Assembly: GCF_011493005.1 (NCBI RefSeq)
Contig: NZ_CP049157.1
Span: forward strand, 868,001-932,000
DNA from: Caballeronia sp. SBC1
Lineage (GTDB): Bacteria; Pseudomonadota; Gammaproteobacteria; Burkholderiales; Burkholderiaceae
Direction of reading: 5' to 3'
DNA: 64,000 nucleotides
The notes below the pieces were generated by a model. That model had not been told where the DNA came from. It searched no databases and saw only the letters and a program-made list of their open reading frames with translations. The number at the start of each line of letters is the position of its first letter. Position 1 is the stretch's first letter. Shown one piece after another: positions 35,272 through 44,900 of this stretch. Position numbers and translations under genes: made by a program.

Positions 35272-36889
35272 GGTACCGGGAGAGGAGAAACGCGAGGCGG
35301 TGCCCGGCTTTCCCACAGCGGTTGCCGCAAGACGTTCGAAGTGGCGCATGCAGCTTGTGTGGTTGGTGCCGCTCGTTGCCGTCCTGATAGCCGGCTGGCT
35401 GGCGGTGCAATCCATCATGCAAAAAGGCCCGACCATCACCATCAGCTTTTCCACCGGCGAGGGGATTGAGGCCGGCAAGACAAAGATCAAGTTCAAGAAT
35501 GTCGATATTGGCACGATCAAAAGCGTGACGCTCTCGGACGATCACAAGACGGTACTCGCAAGTGCGGAGATGTCCCGCAACGCGTCCAGCATGCTGGTTG
35601 ACGACACGCGCTTCTGGGTCGTTCGACCGCGCATCTCGGGCGGCACCGTCTCGGGCATAGGGACATTGCTGTCTGGTTCGCACATTGGCATGGACGTTGG
35701 CACGGCCAAAAAGGCCCGTAGCGATTTTGTGGGGCTGGAGTCGCCGCCGGTACTTGCATCCGGCGCTCCGGGGCGGGAGTTCGTGCTTAAAAGTGAAAAC
35801 CTGGGATCACTCGACATAGGTTCACCGGTCTTCTTCAGGCGGCTTCAGGTGGGTCAGATTGTTTCGTATGCGCTCGATCCCAGCGGCAAGGGAATGACCT
35901 TGCACGTGTTCGTCAATGCGCCTTACGACAAGTACGTAACGAACGACACCCGCTTCTGGCATGCAAGCGGCGTTGATGTCTCGTTGGACACGACCGGCGT
36001 GAAGATCAACACCGAGTCGTTGGTATCCATCCTGATAGGTGGCCTCGCCTTCGAGGATCCACCCGACACGACCAACAAGATCGAAGCAGATGCACGGCAC
36101 CAGTACGCACTGTTCGCCGATCGAGCCGAGGCCATGAAGCGGCATGACGCAATCGTCGATAAATACGTACTGAACTTCAAGGAGTCCGTTCGCGGGTTGA
36201 CCGTGGGTGCGCCCATCGACTTCCGGGGGATCGTCATTGGTGAGGTTTCCGCGATCAAGACGCACTTCGATACGGCGAAGAAGGAATTCAGCATACCCGT
36301 CGAGGTCAGCATTTTTCCCGAGCGCCTGATCGAGAGCGAGGACTCGGAAAACAGCAGTGCACATATTCCGGCGGAACGAAAAGAGTTTGCGGACTACCTG
36401 GTATCAAAAGGACTGAGAGCGCAATTGAGGACCGCGAGCCTGCTTACCGGGCAACTGTATGTGGCTATCGATTTCTTCCCCGCTGCTCCCAAGGCTACCA
36501 TGGACTGGAGTAAAAAAACGCCGCAATTGCCAACGGTGCCGGGTAATCTGCAGGGCTTGCAGAACTCCATCACGAGTCTTGTCGCGAAGCTCAACAAGAT
36601 TCCGTTTGAGGGGATCAGCAACGACCTGCGCAAGACGCTGGGCGACGCGGACGTGCTGGTGAATACGATCAATACCGATCTGGCGCCTGAAGCAAAATTG
36701 ACACTGGCTTCGGCTCGCGAAGCGCTCACGTCCGCAAATCGTGCGTTGCAAAGCGACTCGCCGCTGCAACAAAGCACCACCGAGACCATGCGCGAGTTGT
36801 CACGAACCGCAGCCGCGTTCCGCTCGCTAGCGGAGTATCTCGAACGCCATCCGGAAGCGCTGATCCGTGGCAAGACCGAGGACAAGTAA
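35264..36889 (+). CDS. pqiB: PqiB, MCE-domain intermembrane lipid transport protein
   Basis: 541 residues. One N-terminal membrane helix (QLVWLVPLVAVLIAGWLAV) is followed by three MCE/MlaD domains (opening near TISFSTGEGIEAGKTKIKF, LDIGSPVFFRRLQVGQI and LTVGAPIDFRGIVIGEV). A C-terminal helical region follows, which in E. coli PqiB forms the tunnel across the periplasm. Last base shared with pqiC (TAATG). Confidence 0.95.
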   Translation: MNKVPGEEKREAVPGFPTAVAARRSKWRMQLVWLVPLVAVLIAGWLAVQSIMQKGPTITISFSTGEGIEAGKTKIKFKNVDIGTIKSVTLSDDHKTVLASAEMSRNASSMLVDDTRFWVVRPRISGGTVSGIGTLLSGSHIGMDVGTAKKARSDFVGLESPPVLASGAPGREFVLKSENLGSLDIGSPVFFRRLQVGQIVSYALDPSGKGMTLHVFVNAPYDKYVTNDTRFWHASGVDVSLDTTGVKINTESLVSILIGGLAFEDPPDTTNKIEADARHQYALFADRAEAMKRHDAIVDKYVLNFKESVRGLTVGAPIDFRGIVIGEVSAIKTHFDTAKKEFSIPVEVSIFPERLIESEDSENSSAHIPAERKEFADYLVSKGLRAQLRTASLLTGQLYVAIDFFPAAPKATMDWSKKTPQLPTVPGNLQGLQNSITSLVAKLNKIPFEGISNDLRKTLGDADVLVNTINTDLAPEAKLTLASAREALTSANRALQSDSPLQQSTTETMRELSRTAAAFRSLAEYLERHPEALIRGKTEDK

Positions 36890-37500
36890 TGCGCTATTTC
36901 CCGATTTGCTTGACCACGATCGCGCTGTGCTTCTTGGCGGGATGCGCAACGTCCCCGGCGTCGAAGTTCTACACGTTGAGCACTATTCCGGTTGTTAAAC
37001 AATCCGCGGACGCGGGGCAGGTTCTAATCGCGATAGATCCGGTTGCGGTCCCCGAACTGGTCGATCGATCGCAAATAGTCACCAGGGTGGATGCGAACCG
37101 CGTGTCTATCGACGAGTTCGCTCGCTGGGCCGAGCCGTTGAAGAGTCAGATTCCCCGTGTATTAGCGGTGGATCTTGCACAGTTCATTCCGGGAGCGATC
37201 GTGTCCATCTACCCGCAACGCGTAGACGATAACGCCTACCGTGTCTCGGTTGATGTACAGAGCTTCGATGCATCAACGAACGGTGCGGTCACGCTGGCTG
37301 TGATCTGGTCGGTACGTCCGCCCAACCTCGGGGAGAAAGTGAGCGGACGCACGGTGGTACAGGAGACCGCGGATGGACCCGGCTACGACGCGCTGGTGAA
37401 GGCGCATAGCCGGGCTCTTGCATCGGTGGCGAGTGATATAGCCGTAGCCATGCATTCGACCATGCTCGCAATTTCAAACAGACAGAGCGATTACCGCTGA
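36889..37500 (+). CDS. pqiC: PqiC outer-membrane lipoprotein (ABC-type transport auxiliary)
   Basis: 203 residues. Lipobox LAGC-AT at about residue 20, then the PqiC/YmbA motif SKFYTLST and IAIDPVAVPELVDRSQIVTR. It anchors the PqiB tube to the outer membrane. Completes the pqiABC operon; the next gene is convergent. Confidence 0.92.
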   Translation: MRYFPICLTTIALCFLAGCATSPASKFYTLSTIPVVKQSADAGQVLIAIDPVAVPELVDRSQIVTRVDANRVSIDEFARWAEPLKSQIPRVLAVDLAQFIPGAIVSIYPQRVDDNAYRVSVDVQSFDASTNGAVTLAVIWSVRPPNLGEKVSGRTVVQETADGPGYDALVKAHSRALASVASDIAVAMHSTMLAISNRQSDYR

Positions 37501-37540
37501 ATTTAACATCGGCTGACGCTCCTATCTTTGGCCTGCGAAA

Positions 37541-37894
37541 TCACGCCAGCGCAGTCACTGTGATCTCAACCAGCAGATCCGGCGCGGCCAGCTTGGACTC
37601 CACCGTCGCGCGTGTCGGCGCGCAACCCGGTGCGACCCATGCGTCCCACACTTCGTTCATGCCCGCGAAGTCGCGGCCAATATCCGCCAGCCAGACCTGC
37701 GCCGACACCAGCCGCGTTTTATCGATACCCGCCTGCGCGAGATAGCCGTCGATCTTCGCAAGAACCTGTTGCGTCTGACCTTTCACATCGAGCGTACGAT
37801 CATTCGACGTTTGTCCGCCGACAAACACCAGCCCTGCAGCCTTCACAACACGGCTCATCCGTTGATTGGTTTCGATCCTGACGATATCATTCAT
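37541..37894 (-). CDS. RidA family 2-iminobutanoate/2-iminopropanoate deaminase
   Basis: 117 residues with Rid motifs AGLVFVGGQTSND, KIDGYLAQAGIDKTRLV and LLVEITVTALA. Unlike the other Rid gene in the window, the catalytic Arg is present (PTRATVES). It hydrolyses reactive imines/enamines released by amino-acid oxidases. AAGGA six bases upstream fixes the start. It is the last gene of the nine-gene oxidase/ABC operon, which fits removal of the imine product of the dehydrogenases. Confidence 0.9.
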   Translation of the reverse strand: MNDIVRIETNQRMSRVVKAAGLVFVGGQTSNDRTLDVKGQTQQVLAKIDGYLAQAGIDKTRLVSAQVWLADIGRDFAGMNEVWDAWVAPGCAPTRATVESKLAAPDLLVEITVTALA

Positions 37895-37954
37895 AAGTAT
37901 TCCTTGTTTATTTAAAATAACCATCAAACAGCATGGCACAAACATGTGTCATCT

Positions 37955-39091
37955 CTATGCCGCCGAAACACCCTTGAACCGGTCGATGGCAAACGCATCC
38001 AGCGGCAACGACGCTACGCCGTCCAGCACCAACTCGGACACCAGCTTCCCACATCCCGGCCCAAGCTGAAATCCGCTGCCGCAATATCCGAACGAATAGG
38101 TCAAATTCGACGCACGCCGGCTTGTCGAGATCACCGGCAGCGAGTCGTCGGTGAATGCTTCCACACCGGCCCATGCTCGATTGATCCCGAGATTGCGCAA
38201 GTGCGGAAACAAATCGACTACCGTATTCGCGCTCTTCACCAGCCGCGCGAAATCGACTTCTCCATGACGACCTGGCAAGTCCGCAATCCCGATCAGCTTG
38301 CCGCCAATAACAACAGTGCCGTTATCGAATTGCTTGAACGACAGAGGCCGTCCCGTTGCACCCAGCGTTGCGCGGCAGAACGGTGCGGCCCGATGCGTGA
38401 CCATCAGCATCAGCCCTTCAGGGTGAACCGGCACCGGCTCGCCAACTTGTTGCGAGAGTTCGCCCGACCACGCCCCGGCGGTGACCACCAGCTTTGCGGC
38501 TGAGAAAACGCCCGATGGCGTATGCGCGAACCAGCGCTCGCCCTTCTGTTCAATGCGCGTGACCGGCGTGCCTTCATGGAACACGGCCCCATGTCGCTCC
38601 GCTGCCAGCCGAAACGCAGTGGTCGTCCTGAACGGCAAAGCGTAACCATCGCGTTCGACCCAAATGCCGCCGGTCACATGTGGCGCGATCGCCGGCTCCA
38701 ACTCGAGCACGGTCTCACGGTCGATGATTTTCTCATGCGTGAAACCATGCGCTTCGAGCAGCGCCACACGTTCGCGGCATTCATCGAGCTCGGCTTCGGT
38801 CTCCGCAATCTTCAACTGGCCCGACGCCACGAAACCAGCGTCGTCACCAATTGTATCGACCATGTTGTGCCAGATCTCCCGCGACATCAGCGCCAGAGGA
38901 ATCTCCGGCAATGGCCGTCCAAGCGTACGCACGCCGCCTGCATTGACGCCCGATGCATGGCGGCCGACGTAATCGGCTTCCAGCACGGTCACACTCACCC
39001 CGCGGCGTGCGATATGGAATGCGCTGCTCGATCCATGCAGGCCACCGCCAATAACCAGCACGTCCGACTCATTGGCTACGGGCTTATTCAC
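37955..39091 (-). CDS. FAD-dependent amino-acid/amine oxidase (DadA/DAO family)
   Basis: 378 residues. N-terminal FAD motif VLVIGGGLHGSSSAFHIA, then RHASGVNAGGVRTL, substrate domain, and GFQLGPGCGKLVSELVLDG at the C-terminus: the DAO fold of DadA, sarcosine oxidase beta and opine oxidase subunits. The start is a GTG with GGAG eight bases upstream, inside the last codons of the alpha-subunit gene. A second DAO-family gene occurs earlier in the same operon, so this may act on the next intermediate or be an alternative beta subunit. Confidence 0.9.
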   Translation of the reverse strand: MNKPVANESDVLVIGGGLHGSSSAFHIARRGVSVTVLEADYVGRHASGVNAGGVRTLGRPLPEIPLALMSREIWHNMVDTIGDDAGFVASGQLKIAETEAELDECRERVALLEAHGFTHEKIIDRETVLELEPAIAPHVTGGIWVERDGYALPFRTTTAFRLAAERHGAVFHEGTPVTRIEQKGERWFAHTPSGVFSAAKLVVTAGAWSGELSQQVGEPVPVHPEGLMLMVTHRAAPFCRATLGATGRPLSFKQFDNGTVVIGGKLIGIADLPGRHGEVDFARLVKSANTVVDLFPHLRNLGINRAWAGVEAFTDDSLPVISTSRRASNLTYSFGYCGSGFQLGPGCGKLVSELVLDGVASLPLDAFAIDRFKGVSAA

Positions 39092-40478
39092 CGGCCAGTT
39101 CTCCAAGCGTGAGCGGTTTGATCGGCGGACGGATGCGGTAGTAGCCCACGGTTTCAGGAGGCACGCTACGCGCATCCGCGATCACTTCGGTCACGGTCAA
39201 TCCGCACAGGCGACCTTGACATGGACCCATGCCGCATCGACCGAAGGACTTCGCCTGGTTCGGCCCAAGACAGCCGAGCTTCACGAAATTCCGGAGTTCG
39301 CCGGCAGTCACTTCCTCGCAGCGGCACACGATCACCTCGTCCTTCGGCACACGATTTTCATCGCGTGGTCTGTAAAGACTGTCGAGGAAAGGACGAATGC
39401 GCATGACCTCAGCCAGCCGGCGAAGCAGCGGCGCGGCGCTACGATTACGCGCGGCGGTATCAATCGCGCCAAGCTGCGCAGCAATCGCCAAAGCCGTCAC
39501 TTCGCCTTGCGTCTCTGCTGCCTGCGCGCCGCCAATGCCGCCGCCATCGCCTGCGACGAAGATGCCCGGGACATCGAGCTCGCCCCATTGATCGGTGACG
39601 GGCGCGAAGCACAACTGCGCTTCATCCCACTTGTGCGCGGCCCTAAGCGAAAGCGTGAACTGCGTATTCGGCACCACGCCCTGATGCAGCAGGATCACGT
39701 TCGCCTCGATCCGATGCGACACGCCGCGCACGGAAAAATTCAAAGCGCGCGCCCGTTCGGAGCCGTCTTCATCGATACCGCTTTCCACCCGAAGGTCGTC
39801 GGCCGCTTCATGCATCGGCACGCTTGCTTCGCGCAAGGTGCGCATCAATTGCAGGCCTTTGCTCAAGTAAGGCCACGCACGCAAAGCGGACAACATGTGG
39901 CGCTTCGCGCGCCAGCGGTCCTCGTGACGCGTGGTATCCACGAGCGCGCGAATGGATACACCCGCGCGAACATACTGCCAGCCGAGCAGGTAAAGGAGCG
40001 GCCCACAGCCGACGAGTATCGGCGGTTCGGCCGGCACTTCGCCCGCACTTTTCAGCAGGATCTGCGCGGCACCGGCGGTCATCACGCCGGGCAGGGTCCA
40101 GCCGGGAATCGGGAACGGCCGTTCGAGCGCACCGGTCGCCAGCACCACGCGCCGGGCCTCGAAGCTGCTTACCTTGCCGTCCTTGAGGTAGTGCACCGAC
40201 CGCTCGCGGGTGACTTGCCAGACCGACGCATTGGGCACATAACGCGCGCCGGAGCGGGCGAACTCGCTAGCCAACGAAGCACCGGCTGCATAGTCCGCGC
40301 CGAGAATGTTGCGGCGTTGCGCGTCGCTACGTTCGATTGCGCGATAGATCTGTCCGCCCACCGCTTCCTGTTCATCGAGAAGGACCACGGACAGCCCCGC
40401 TCTTGCAGCTTGCGTCGCAGCGGCGAGCCCGGCGGGTCCGGCGCCGATCACAGCGACATCGACGGTATCAACGGCCAT
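39084..40478 (-). CDS. NAD(P)/FAD-dependent dehydrogenase alpha subunit with BFD-like [2Fe-2S] domain (OoxA/HcnB/LhpF-type)
   Basis: 464 residues. VAVIGAGPAGLAAATQAARAG binds FAD; a second nucleotide site LVGCGPLLYLLGW follows; CRCEEVTAGELRNFV with CLGPNQAKSFGRCGMG and CQGRLCG is a bacterioferritin-ferredoxin-type Fe-S domain. This is the alpha subunit of octopine/nopaline oxidases, hydrogen cyanide synthase and cis-hydroxy-D-proline dehydrogenase. It overlaps its neighbours on both sides (11 and 8 bp). Electrons probably pass from the flavin to the Fe-S subunit and then to quinone. Confidence 0.92.
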   Translation of the reverse strand: MAVDTVDVAVIGAGPAGLAAATQAARAGLSVVLLDEQEAVGGQIYRAIERSDAQRRNILGADYAAGASLASEFARSGARYVPNASVWQVTRERSVHYLKDGKVSSFEARRVVLATGALERPFPIPGWTLPGVMTAGAAQILLKSAGEVPAEPPILVGCGPLLYLLGWQYVRAGVSIRALVDTTRHEDRWRAKRHMLSALRAWPYLSKGLQLMRTLREASVPMHEAADDLRVESGIDEDGSERARALNFSVRGVSHRIEANVILLHQGVVPNTQFTLSLRAAHKWDEAQLCFAPVTDQWGELDVPGIFVAGDGGGIGGAQAAETQGEVTALAIAAQLGAIDTAARNRSAAPLLRRLAEVMRIRPFLDSLYRPRDENRVPKDEVIVCRCEEVTAGELRNFVKLGCLGPNQAKSFGRCGMGPCQGRLCGLTVTEVIADARSVPPETVGYYRIRPPIKPLTLGELAGE

Positions 40479-40839
40479 GAGCGTTCTCCAACGGGTTCAG
40501 ATCCGACAGTGGCGGCAGGTCGCGCGCCCCCTCTTGCGAATGAATACGCATGCCGTCCTGCACCGTGACGAGACAACTCTGCCTGCTCGGCATGCCGTCG
40601 ATCTCAACCAGGCATTCGAAGCACGCGCCCATCATGCAATACGGCGCACGTGGCGCGCCTGACACGGGCGTCGCGCGAAACCGCTGGACGCCGGCAGCGA
40701 GAAGCGCGGCGGCAACCGAGCGTCCTCCCGGCACGCTGAGCGGCTGGTCGTTGAACCAGATCTGGAGAATGGCGGCCTCGGCCTGGGCATCGGTGCCGGG
40801 GACCGGCGAGAGCACTCTAAATAGCGGTTTTGATGTCAT
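40468..40839 (-). CDS. (2Fe-2S)-binding gamma subunit of the amine dehydrogenase (HcnA-like)
   Basis: 123 residues, Fer2_4 type. The cluster ligands are visible as YCMMGACFECLVEIDG with a later Cys in RQSCLV (C-x4-C-x2-C-x~11-C), matching HcnA and the gamma subunit of hydroxyproline/opine dehydrogenases. Located directly before the alpha subunit gene with an 11-bp overlap. Confidence 0.9.
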   Translation of the reverse strand: MTSKPLFRVLSPVPGTDAQAEAAILQIWFNDQPLSVPGGRSVAAALLAAGVQRFRATPVSGAPRAPYCMMGACFECLVEIDGMPSRQSCLVTVQDGMRIHSQEGARDLPPLSDLNPLENAHGR

Positions 40840-40950
40840 AGTCGGACAGGTCGAAGCAAAGCGGAATGTCGGGGTTCAGGACGCATCGCGGGAAGCGGAC
40901 GACGGCAACTGCAAGCCGCCGAAGCCAATATAAGCGAGACGTTGAAACGG

Positions 40951-42093
40951 CTAATGAGCATGACTGGTCGCTTGATCGGCGGCGAGAAAACGGCCGCCCC
41001 GGAACGAAGCGAGTTCATCGGGGATCGGACCGCCCTTGATCCATGGGGCGATGCGCATCGCATGCGCTGCCGCCAGCGTCACGCCGCTGTGACACGTCAC
41101 GACGAACGCGCCCGGATACTGCAGCGATTGTTCGTAGATCGGGAAGCCGTCCGGGCTGTAGACACGCAGAGCAGCCCACGTGCGTACCAGCCTCACGTTC
41201 TTCAATAAGGGGAACGCACGCACCCCGCGCCTCGCGATGGTCGAGAGCACGTCGGCGGTGGTGAAGTCGTTGTAGCCGACCTCTTCCATGGAGTCGCCGA
41301 ACTGCACCGAGCCTTCATCGGTCTGGCGCACATTGATGGTCGGGTAATGCAGGAACGGCGCGACACGCTCGCTGACCAGCACCTGCCCGCGATTCGGCGC
41401 AACCGGCGCATGCAGGCCCACCTGGGCGCTGAGCGCACGGTTGCCAAGGCCTGCTGACAAGACAACTTTGGGCGCGCGCCACACAGCGTTCTTGCCGTGC
41501 ACGGCGAAGCCGTTCGTCTCGGGAACAATGCGCCCGATGTCTTCGCCATTGATGAGCGTCACGCCGCGCCGCTGCATGGCGTCGTGCAGCGCGCGCAGCA
41601 GCTTGAGCGGATTCACATGGCCGTCCATGGGCGTATAACTCGCGCCGATCACTTCAGGTCCGACAGCGGGCAGACGTTCACGCAACTCCCGCGCATCAAG
41701 CAATTCATAGGGATACTCGCCGCCAAGTTCTGCCTGCAACGTGGACAGGCGTTTCTCACGCTCGGCCATTTCTTCGTCGGAGAAACATAGGTGGAAACCG
41801 CCCGGCTGCTTCAGCGATACATCGATACCGGTTTCCTCTAGCAGTGCTGCGGCAAGCCCCGGCCACAGCCGCGACGAACTGCGCGACCAGCGTGCATAGG
41901 GTGACAGACCGTAGCCCTTGCCCTGCACCCACACCAGCCCGAAATTGCCGCGCGATGCGCGAAAGCCGCCGTCTCCCTGGTCCAGCACCGTGACCTTCGC
42001 TCCCTCGCGCGCCAGCCCGTAGGCCACCGCGGTTCCCACCAGCCCGCCCCCGACCACCAGCACGTCGGGACTGTCGACTGAATGACCTCTCAT
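40951..42093 (-). CDS. FAD-dependent oxidoreductase, beta subunit (OoxB/HcnC/LhpB-type)
   Basis: 380 residues. VLVVGGGLVGTAVAYGLAREG binds FAD, RASRGNFGLVWVQGKGYG is a family signature seen in opine-oxidase-like subunits, and VTCHSGVTLAAAHAM ends the flavin domain. It overlaps the upstream permease gene by ATGA and lies 111 bp before the Fe-S subunit. With the alpha and gamma subunits it should form the dehydrogenase that attacks the imported amino compound. Confidence 0.9.
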   Translation of the reverse strand: MRGHSVDSPDVLVVGGGLVGTAVAYGLAREGAKVTVLDQGDGGFRASRGNFGLVWVQGKGYGLSPYARWSRSSSRLWPGLAAALLEETGIDVSLKQPGGFHLCFSDEEMAEREKRLSTLQAELGGEYPYELLDARELRERLPAVGPEVIGASYTPMDGHVNPLKLLRALHDAMQRRGVTLINGEDIGRIVPETNGFAVHGKNAVWRAPKVVLSAGLGNRALSAQVGLHAPVAPNRGQVLVSERVAPFLHYPTINVRQTDEGSVQFGDSMEEVGYNDFTTADVLSTIARRGVRAFPLLKNVRLVRTWAALRVYSPDGFPIYEQSLQYPGAFVVTCHSGVTLAAAHAMRIAPWIKGGPIPDELASFRGGRFLAADQATSHAH

Positions 42094-42887
42094 CGTGTTT
42101 CTCCAATCAGGACGCGGTCCAGACCCACCATCCGGTCGAGCACCAGCATCAGTACGATCGTGCCGGCGATCAACACAGTCGACACGGAGGCCACCAGTGG
42201 ATCGATCGTCTGCGCGATCTGGTTGTACATCGCGACGGGCAGCGTGGTCGTGCCGGGCGTCGCGACGAAAATGGTCATGGTGAGTTCGTCGAAGCTCTGG
42301 ATGAACGCCAGCACCCAGCCGCCCGCCACGCCGGTACGGATCATCGGCAACACGACGCGGCGAAAGGCCGTAAAGCGGCTCGCACCACATGACAATGCCG
42401 CGCGTTCGGCATCGCGATCAAGACCAATAGCCGATGACAACGCCAGTCGTAACGCGTAGGGCAACACGATAATCACGTGCGTCGCGCAGAGCGCCCAGAA
42501 CGAACCGCCGAGCCCGAGCAAGCTCAGGAATCGCAGGAACGCGATACCGAGCACGACTGCGGGAATCATCATGGGCGAGAGGAAAAAGCCGGTCAGCGCA
42601 GCGCGGCCCGGGAAGCGATAACGGGCGATAGCCAGCGCCGCCGGCAACGCGAGCGCTACCCCAATCGTGGCGGCCACCAGCGCGAGGCGCACCGAGAGCC
42701 AGAAGGCATCGACGATCTGGTCGTTGTCCAGGATAGCCCTGAACCAGCGCAGCGACGCGCCGTCGAACGGCATCGAGATGAAACCCTTGTTGGTGAACGA
42801 GACCGCGATCACGACCACCAGCGGCGCTGCGATGAACGTGAGGAACAGCGCGTTGAACAGAAGGCCCAGGAATCCGTTTTGTTTCAT
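42090..42887 (-). CDS. ABC transporter permease (PotC-like)
   Basis: 265 residues, about six membrane helices, with the cytoplasmic EAA loop visible as AERAALSCGASRFTAFRRVVLPMI. Belongs to the spermidine/putrescine/Fe(III) type importers. The start MKQNGFLGLL follows the preceding permease by 13 bp; overlaps the beta-subunit gene, which ties transport and oxidation together. Confidence 0.92.
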   Translation of the reverse strand: MKQNGFLGLLFNALFLTFIAAPLVVVIAVSFTNKGFISMPFDGASLRWFRAILDNDQIVDAFWLSVRLALVAATIGVALALPAALAIARYRFPGRAALTGFFLSPMMIPAVVLGIAFLRFLSLLGLGGSFWALCATHVIIVLPYALRLALSSAIGLDRDAERAALSCGASRFTAFRRVVLPMIRTGVAGGWVLAFIQSFDELTMTIFVATPGTTTLPVAMYNQIAQTIDPLVASVSTVLIAGTIVLMLVLDRMVGLDRVLIGETR

Positions 42888-42900
42888 GGCGTCTCCCGGT

Positions 42901-43773
42901 TCAATCGAAGATGTGCTTGAAGCGACGCTCTGCAAGGCGACTACAGCCCAGCACGATTGCCACGTTGGCAATAAGCAGCAGGACGGCGATTGTCGCCCCC
43001 AAAGGCCAGTTGAGCGTGCCGAGGAATTCGTCGTACGCAGCGGTCGCGACCACTTTGAGACGTCGCCCGCCGATCAACGAGGGCGTAGCAAATGCCGATG
43101 CGGACAGCGCGAATACGATGATCGATCCAGACAAGATACCCGGCAGGATCTGCGGCAGCACCACACGCCGGAATACGCGGAACGGAGAAGCGCCCATCGA
43201 CCGGCCGGCCCATTCCACCTGCGGATCCAGCTTCTGCAACGTCGCCCATACCGACATCACCATGAAGGGCACCAGCACGTGCGTCAGCGCGATCACAACC
43301 CCGGTCATGGTAAATACGAGGCGGATAGGCTCCGACGTAATGTGAAGCGCCAGCAACGCATTGTTCAGTACTCCGTTATTACCAAGCAATATCTGCCAGC
43401 CGAGCGTACGCACGACGACCGATATCAACAGCGGACCGAGCACGACGAGCAGGCAGACGGACTGCCACGGACGTTTCATCCGCGCGAGCACGATGGTCTC
43501 GGGCACGCCAAGCAAGATGCAGAGGAAGGTCACTCCGAACGCCATTCCTGCGGTGCGGGCGAAGATTGCGCCGTAGTAGGGATCGGTGACGACTTCGAGG
43601 TAGTTGCGCCACGTGTAGGTCGCGAGCGTGCCCTGGCTGTCGCTGAATACGTGGAAGGACAACACAAGCGTCAACAGCAGCGGCACCAGCAGCAGGCTGC
43701 CGAACAACAGCAACGCGGGGGCGGACAGGAGCCACGGGGCAGCGCCCGCGCGATCGTGGTCAAGCGTGGCCAT
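42901..43773 (-). CDS. ABC transporter permease (PotB-like)
   Basis: 290 residues, about six membrane helices; EAA loop VEWAGRSMGASPFRVFRRVVLPQILPG split here by position. AGGAGGGG precedes the ATG and lies inside the end of the ATPase gene (14-bp overlap). Partner of the PotC-like permease. Confidence 0.92.
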   Translation of the reverse strand: MATLDHDRAGAAPWLLSAPALLLFGSLLLVPLLLTLVLSFHVFSDSQGTLATYTWRNYLEVVTDPYYGAIFARTAGMAFGVTFLCILLGVPETIVLARMKRPWQSVCLLVVLGPLLISVVVRTLGWQILLGNNGVLNNALLALHITSEPIRLVFTMTGVVIALTHVLVPFMVMSVWATLQKLDPQVEWAGRSMGASPFRVFRRVVLPQILPGILSGSIIVFALSASAFATPSLIGGRRLKVVATAAYDEFLGTLNWPLGATIAVLLLIANVAIVLGCSRLAERRFKHIFD

Positions 43774-44839
43774 GGTGCCCCTCCTTCTGAAGCACACGCA
43801 AGTCGTCATCCGACCACGCGACGCCGACCTCCGCGCCTTCATCGGGCGGGGGCGCGCCGTTGTTCGGCTGGGCCACGCTCAGTTGCCCAAGACCGGTATC
43901 GATCAGCAGAAGCCACTGGTTGCCGGTGAACACACGCGTGGTAATGCGGCCGGTGGCGCGAACGCCTGCTGTATCCACAGTCGCGAGATGAACCTTCTCC
44001 GGCCGGATATACACGTTCACCTCGCCCTGCACATGACGCCCTTCGTGCGGCACCTTGAGCGTGGTGCCCGCTACATCGACTTCGGCACAGCGCGCGTTGC
44101 GGCACAGTACCGCGCCGGGCAGCAGATTGGTCTTGCCCAGGAATGCCGATGCAAACGGCGTCTCCGGCCGCTCGTACGCTTCGAACGGCGTACTCAACTG
44201 CGCGATCGTGCCGCGATGCATCACCGCAATGCGATCGCTCATCGTCATGGCCTCGACCTGATCGTGCGTGACAAGAATGGTCGTGATACCGAGGCGCTTT
44301 TGAATCGACCGCAATTCGATGTGCATTTCCTCGCGCAGCTTGGCGTCGAGATTGGACATCGGTTCATCGAGCAACAGTAGTTCGGGGCGCATCGCGAGCG
44401 CGCGGGCGATCGCCACGCGTTGCCGCTGACCACCCGACAACTCTTTCGGATAGCGAGCGCCCAGTCCGTTCAAACGCACGAGATCGAGTGCTTCGGCTAC
44501 GCGCTCGGCGCGTGCCGCGCGTTTCATGTTGCGCATCTCAAGGCCGAAACCGACGTTGCCGTTCACGGTCATATGCGGAAACAACGCATAGCTCTGGAAC
44601 ACGACGCCCATGCCACGCTTCTCCGGCCGTTCATGCGTGATGTCGCGGCCATCGAGCAGGATGGTGCCGGTGCTCGGCGTGACAAAACCCGCGATCATCT
44701 GCAAGGTCGTTGTCTTGCCGCAACCGGATGGGCCGAGCAGCGACAGGAACTCACCACGCTCAACGTCAAGGTCGATCTGTTCGATCGCGGTGAAGTCGCC
44801 GTAGTGCTTCGAGATGCCTTTTAGGGTCAGAAAGCTCAT
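43760..44839 (-). CDS. ABC transporter ATP-binding protein (PotA-like)
   Basis: 359 residues. Walker A GPSGCGKTT, Q-loop VFQSYALFPHMTV, signature LSGGQRQRVA, Walker B LLLLDEPMSNLD and H-loop LVTHDQVEAM. A C-terminal TOBE domain (VYIRPEKVHL, TRVFTGNQWLL) is typical of polyamine-type importers. The 55 further upstream codons have no ribosome site and are rejected as start. Confidence 0.94.
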   Translation of the reverse strand: MSFLTLKGISKHYGDFTAIEQIDLDVERGEFLSLLGPSGCGKTTTLQMIAGFVTPSTGTILLDGRDITHERPEKRGMGVVFQSYALFPHMTVNGNVGFGLEMRNMKRAARAERVAEALDLVRLNGLGARYPKELSGGQRQRVAIARALAMRPELLLLDEPMSNLDAKLREEMHIELRSIQKRLGITTILVTHDQVEAMTMSDRIAVMHRGTIAQLSTPFEAYERPETPFASAFLGKTNLLPGAVLCRNARCAEVDVAGTTLKVPHEGRHVQGEVNVYIRPEKVHLATVDTAGVRATGRITTRVFTGNQWLLLIDTGLGQLSVAQPNNGAPPPDEGAEVGVAWSDDDLRVLQKEGHHGHA

Positions 44840-44900
44840 GTGCGTCCGTGGGTGAGAGTCGGCGTGCGGTCTATCCGGTCCGTGCAATTCAGCGTGCAGT

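Noticed and set aside
39072..40568. Long plus-strand open frame (498 codons) opposite the oxidase genes
   Set aside because: It is antisense to well-conserved alpha and gamma subunits, has Arg/His/Ala-biased composition and no domain; a high-GC shadow. The same applies to the plus-strand frames at 9351-10634 and 42667-43929 and the minus-strand frame at 11065-12450.
39084..42093. Hydrogen cyanide synthase (hcnABC)
   Set aside because: Subunit types match, but true hcnABC is a compact three-gene operon in A-B-C order without ABC importer or RidA. Order and context here indicate amino-compound catabolism.
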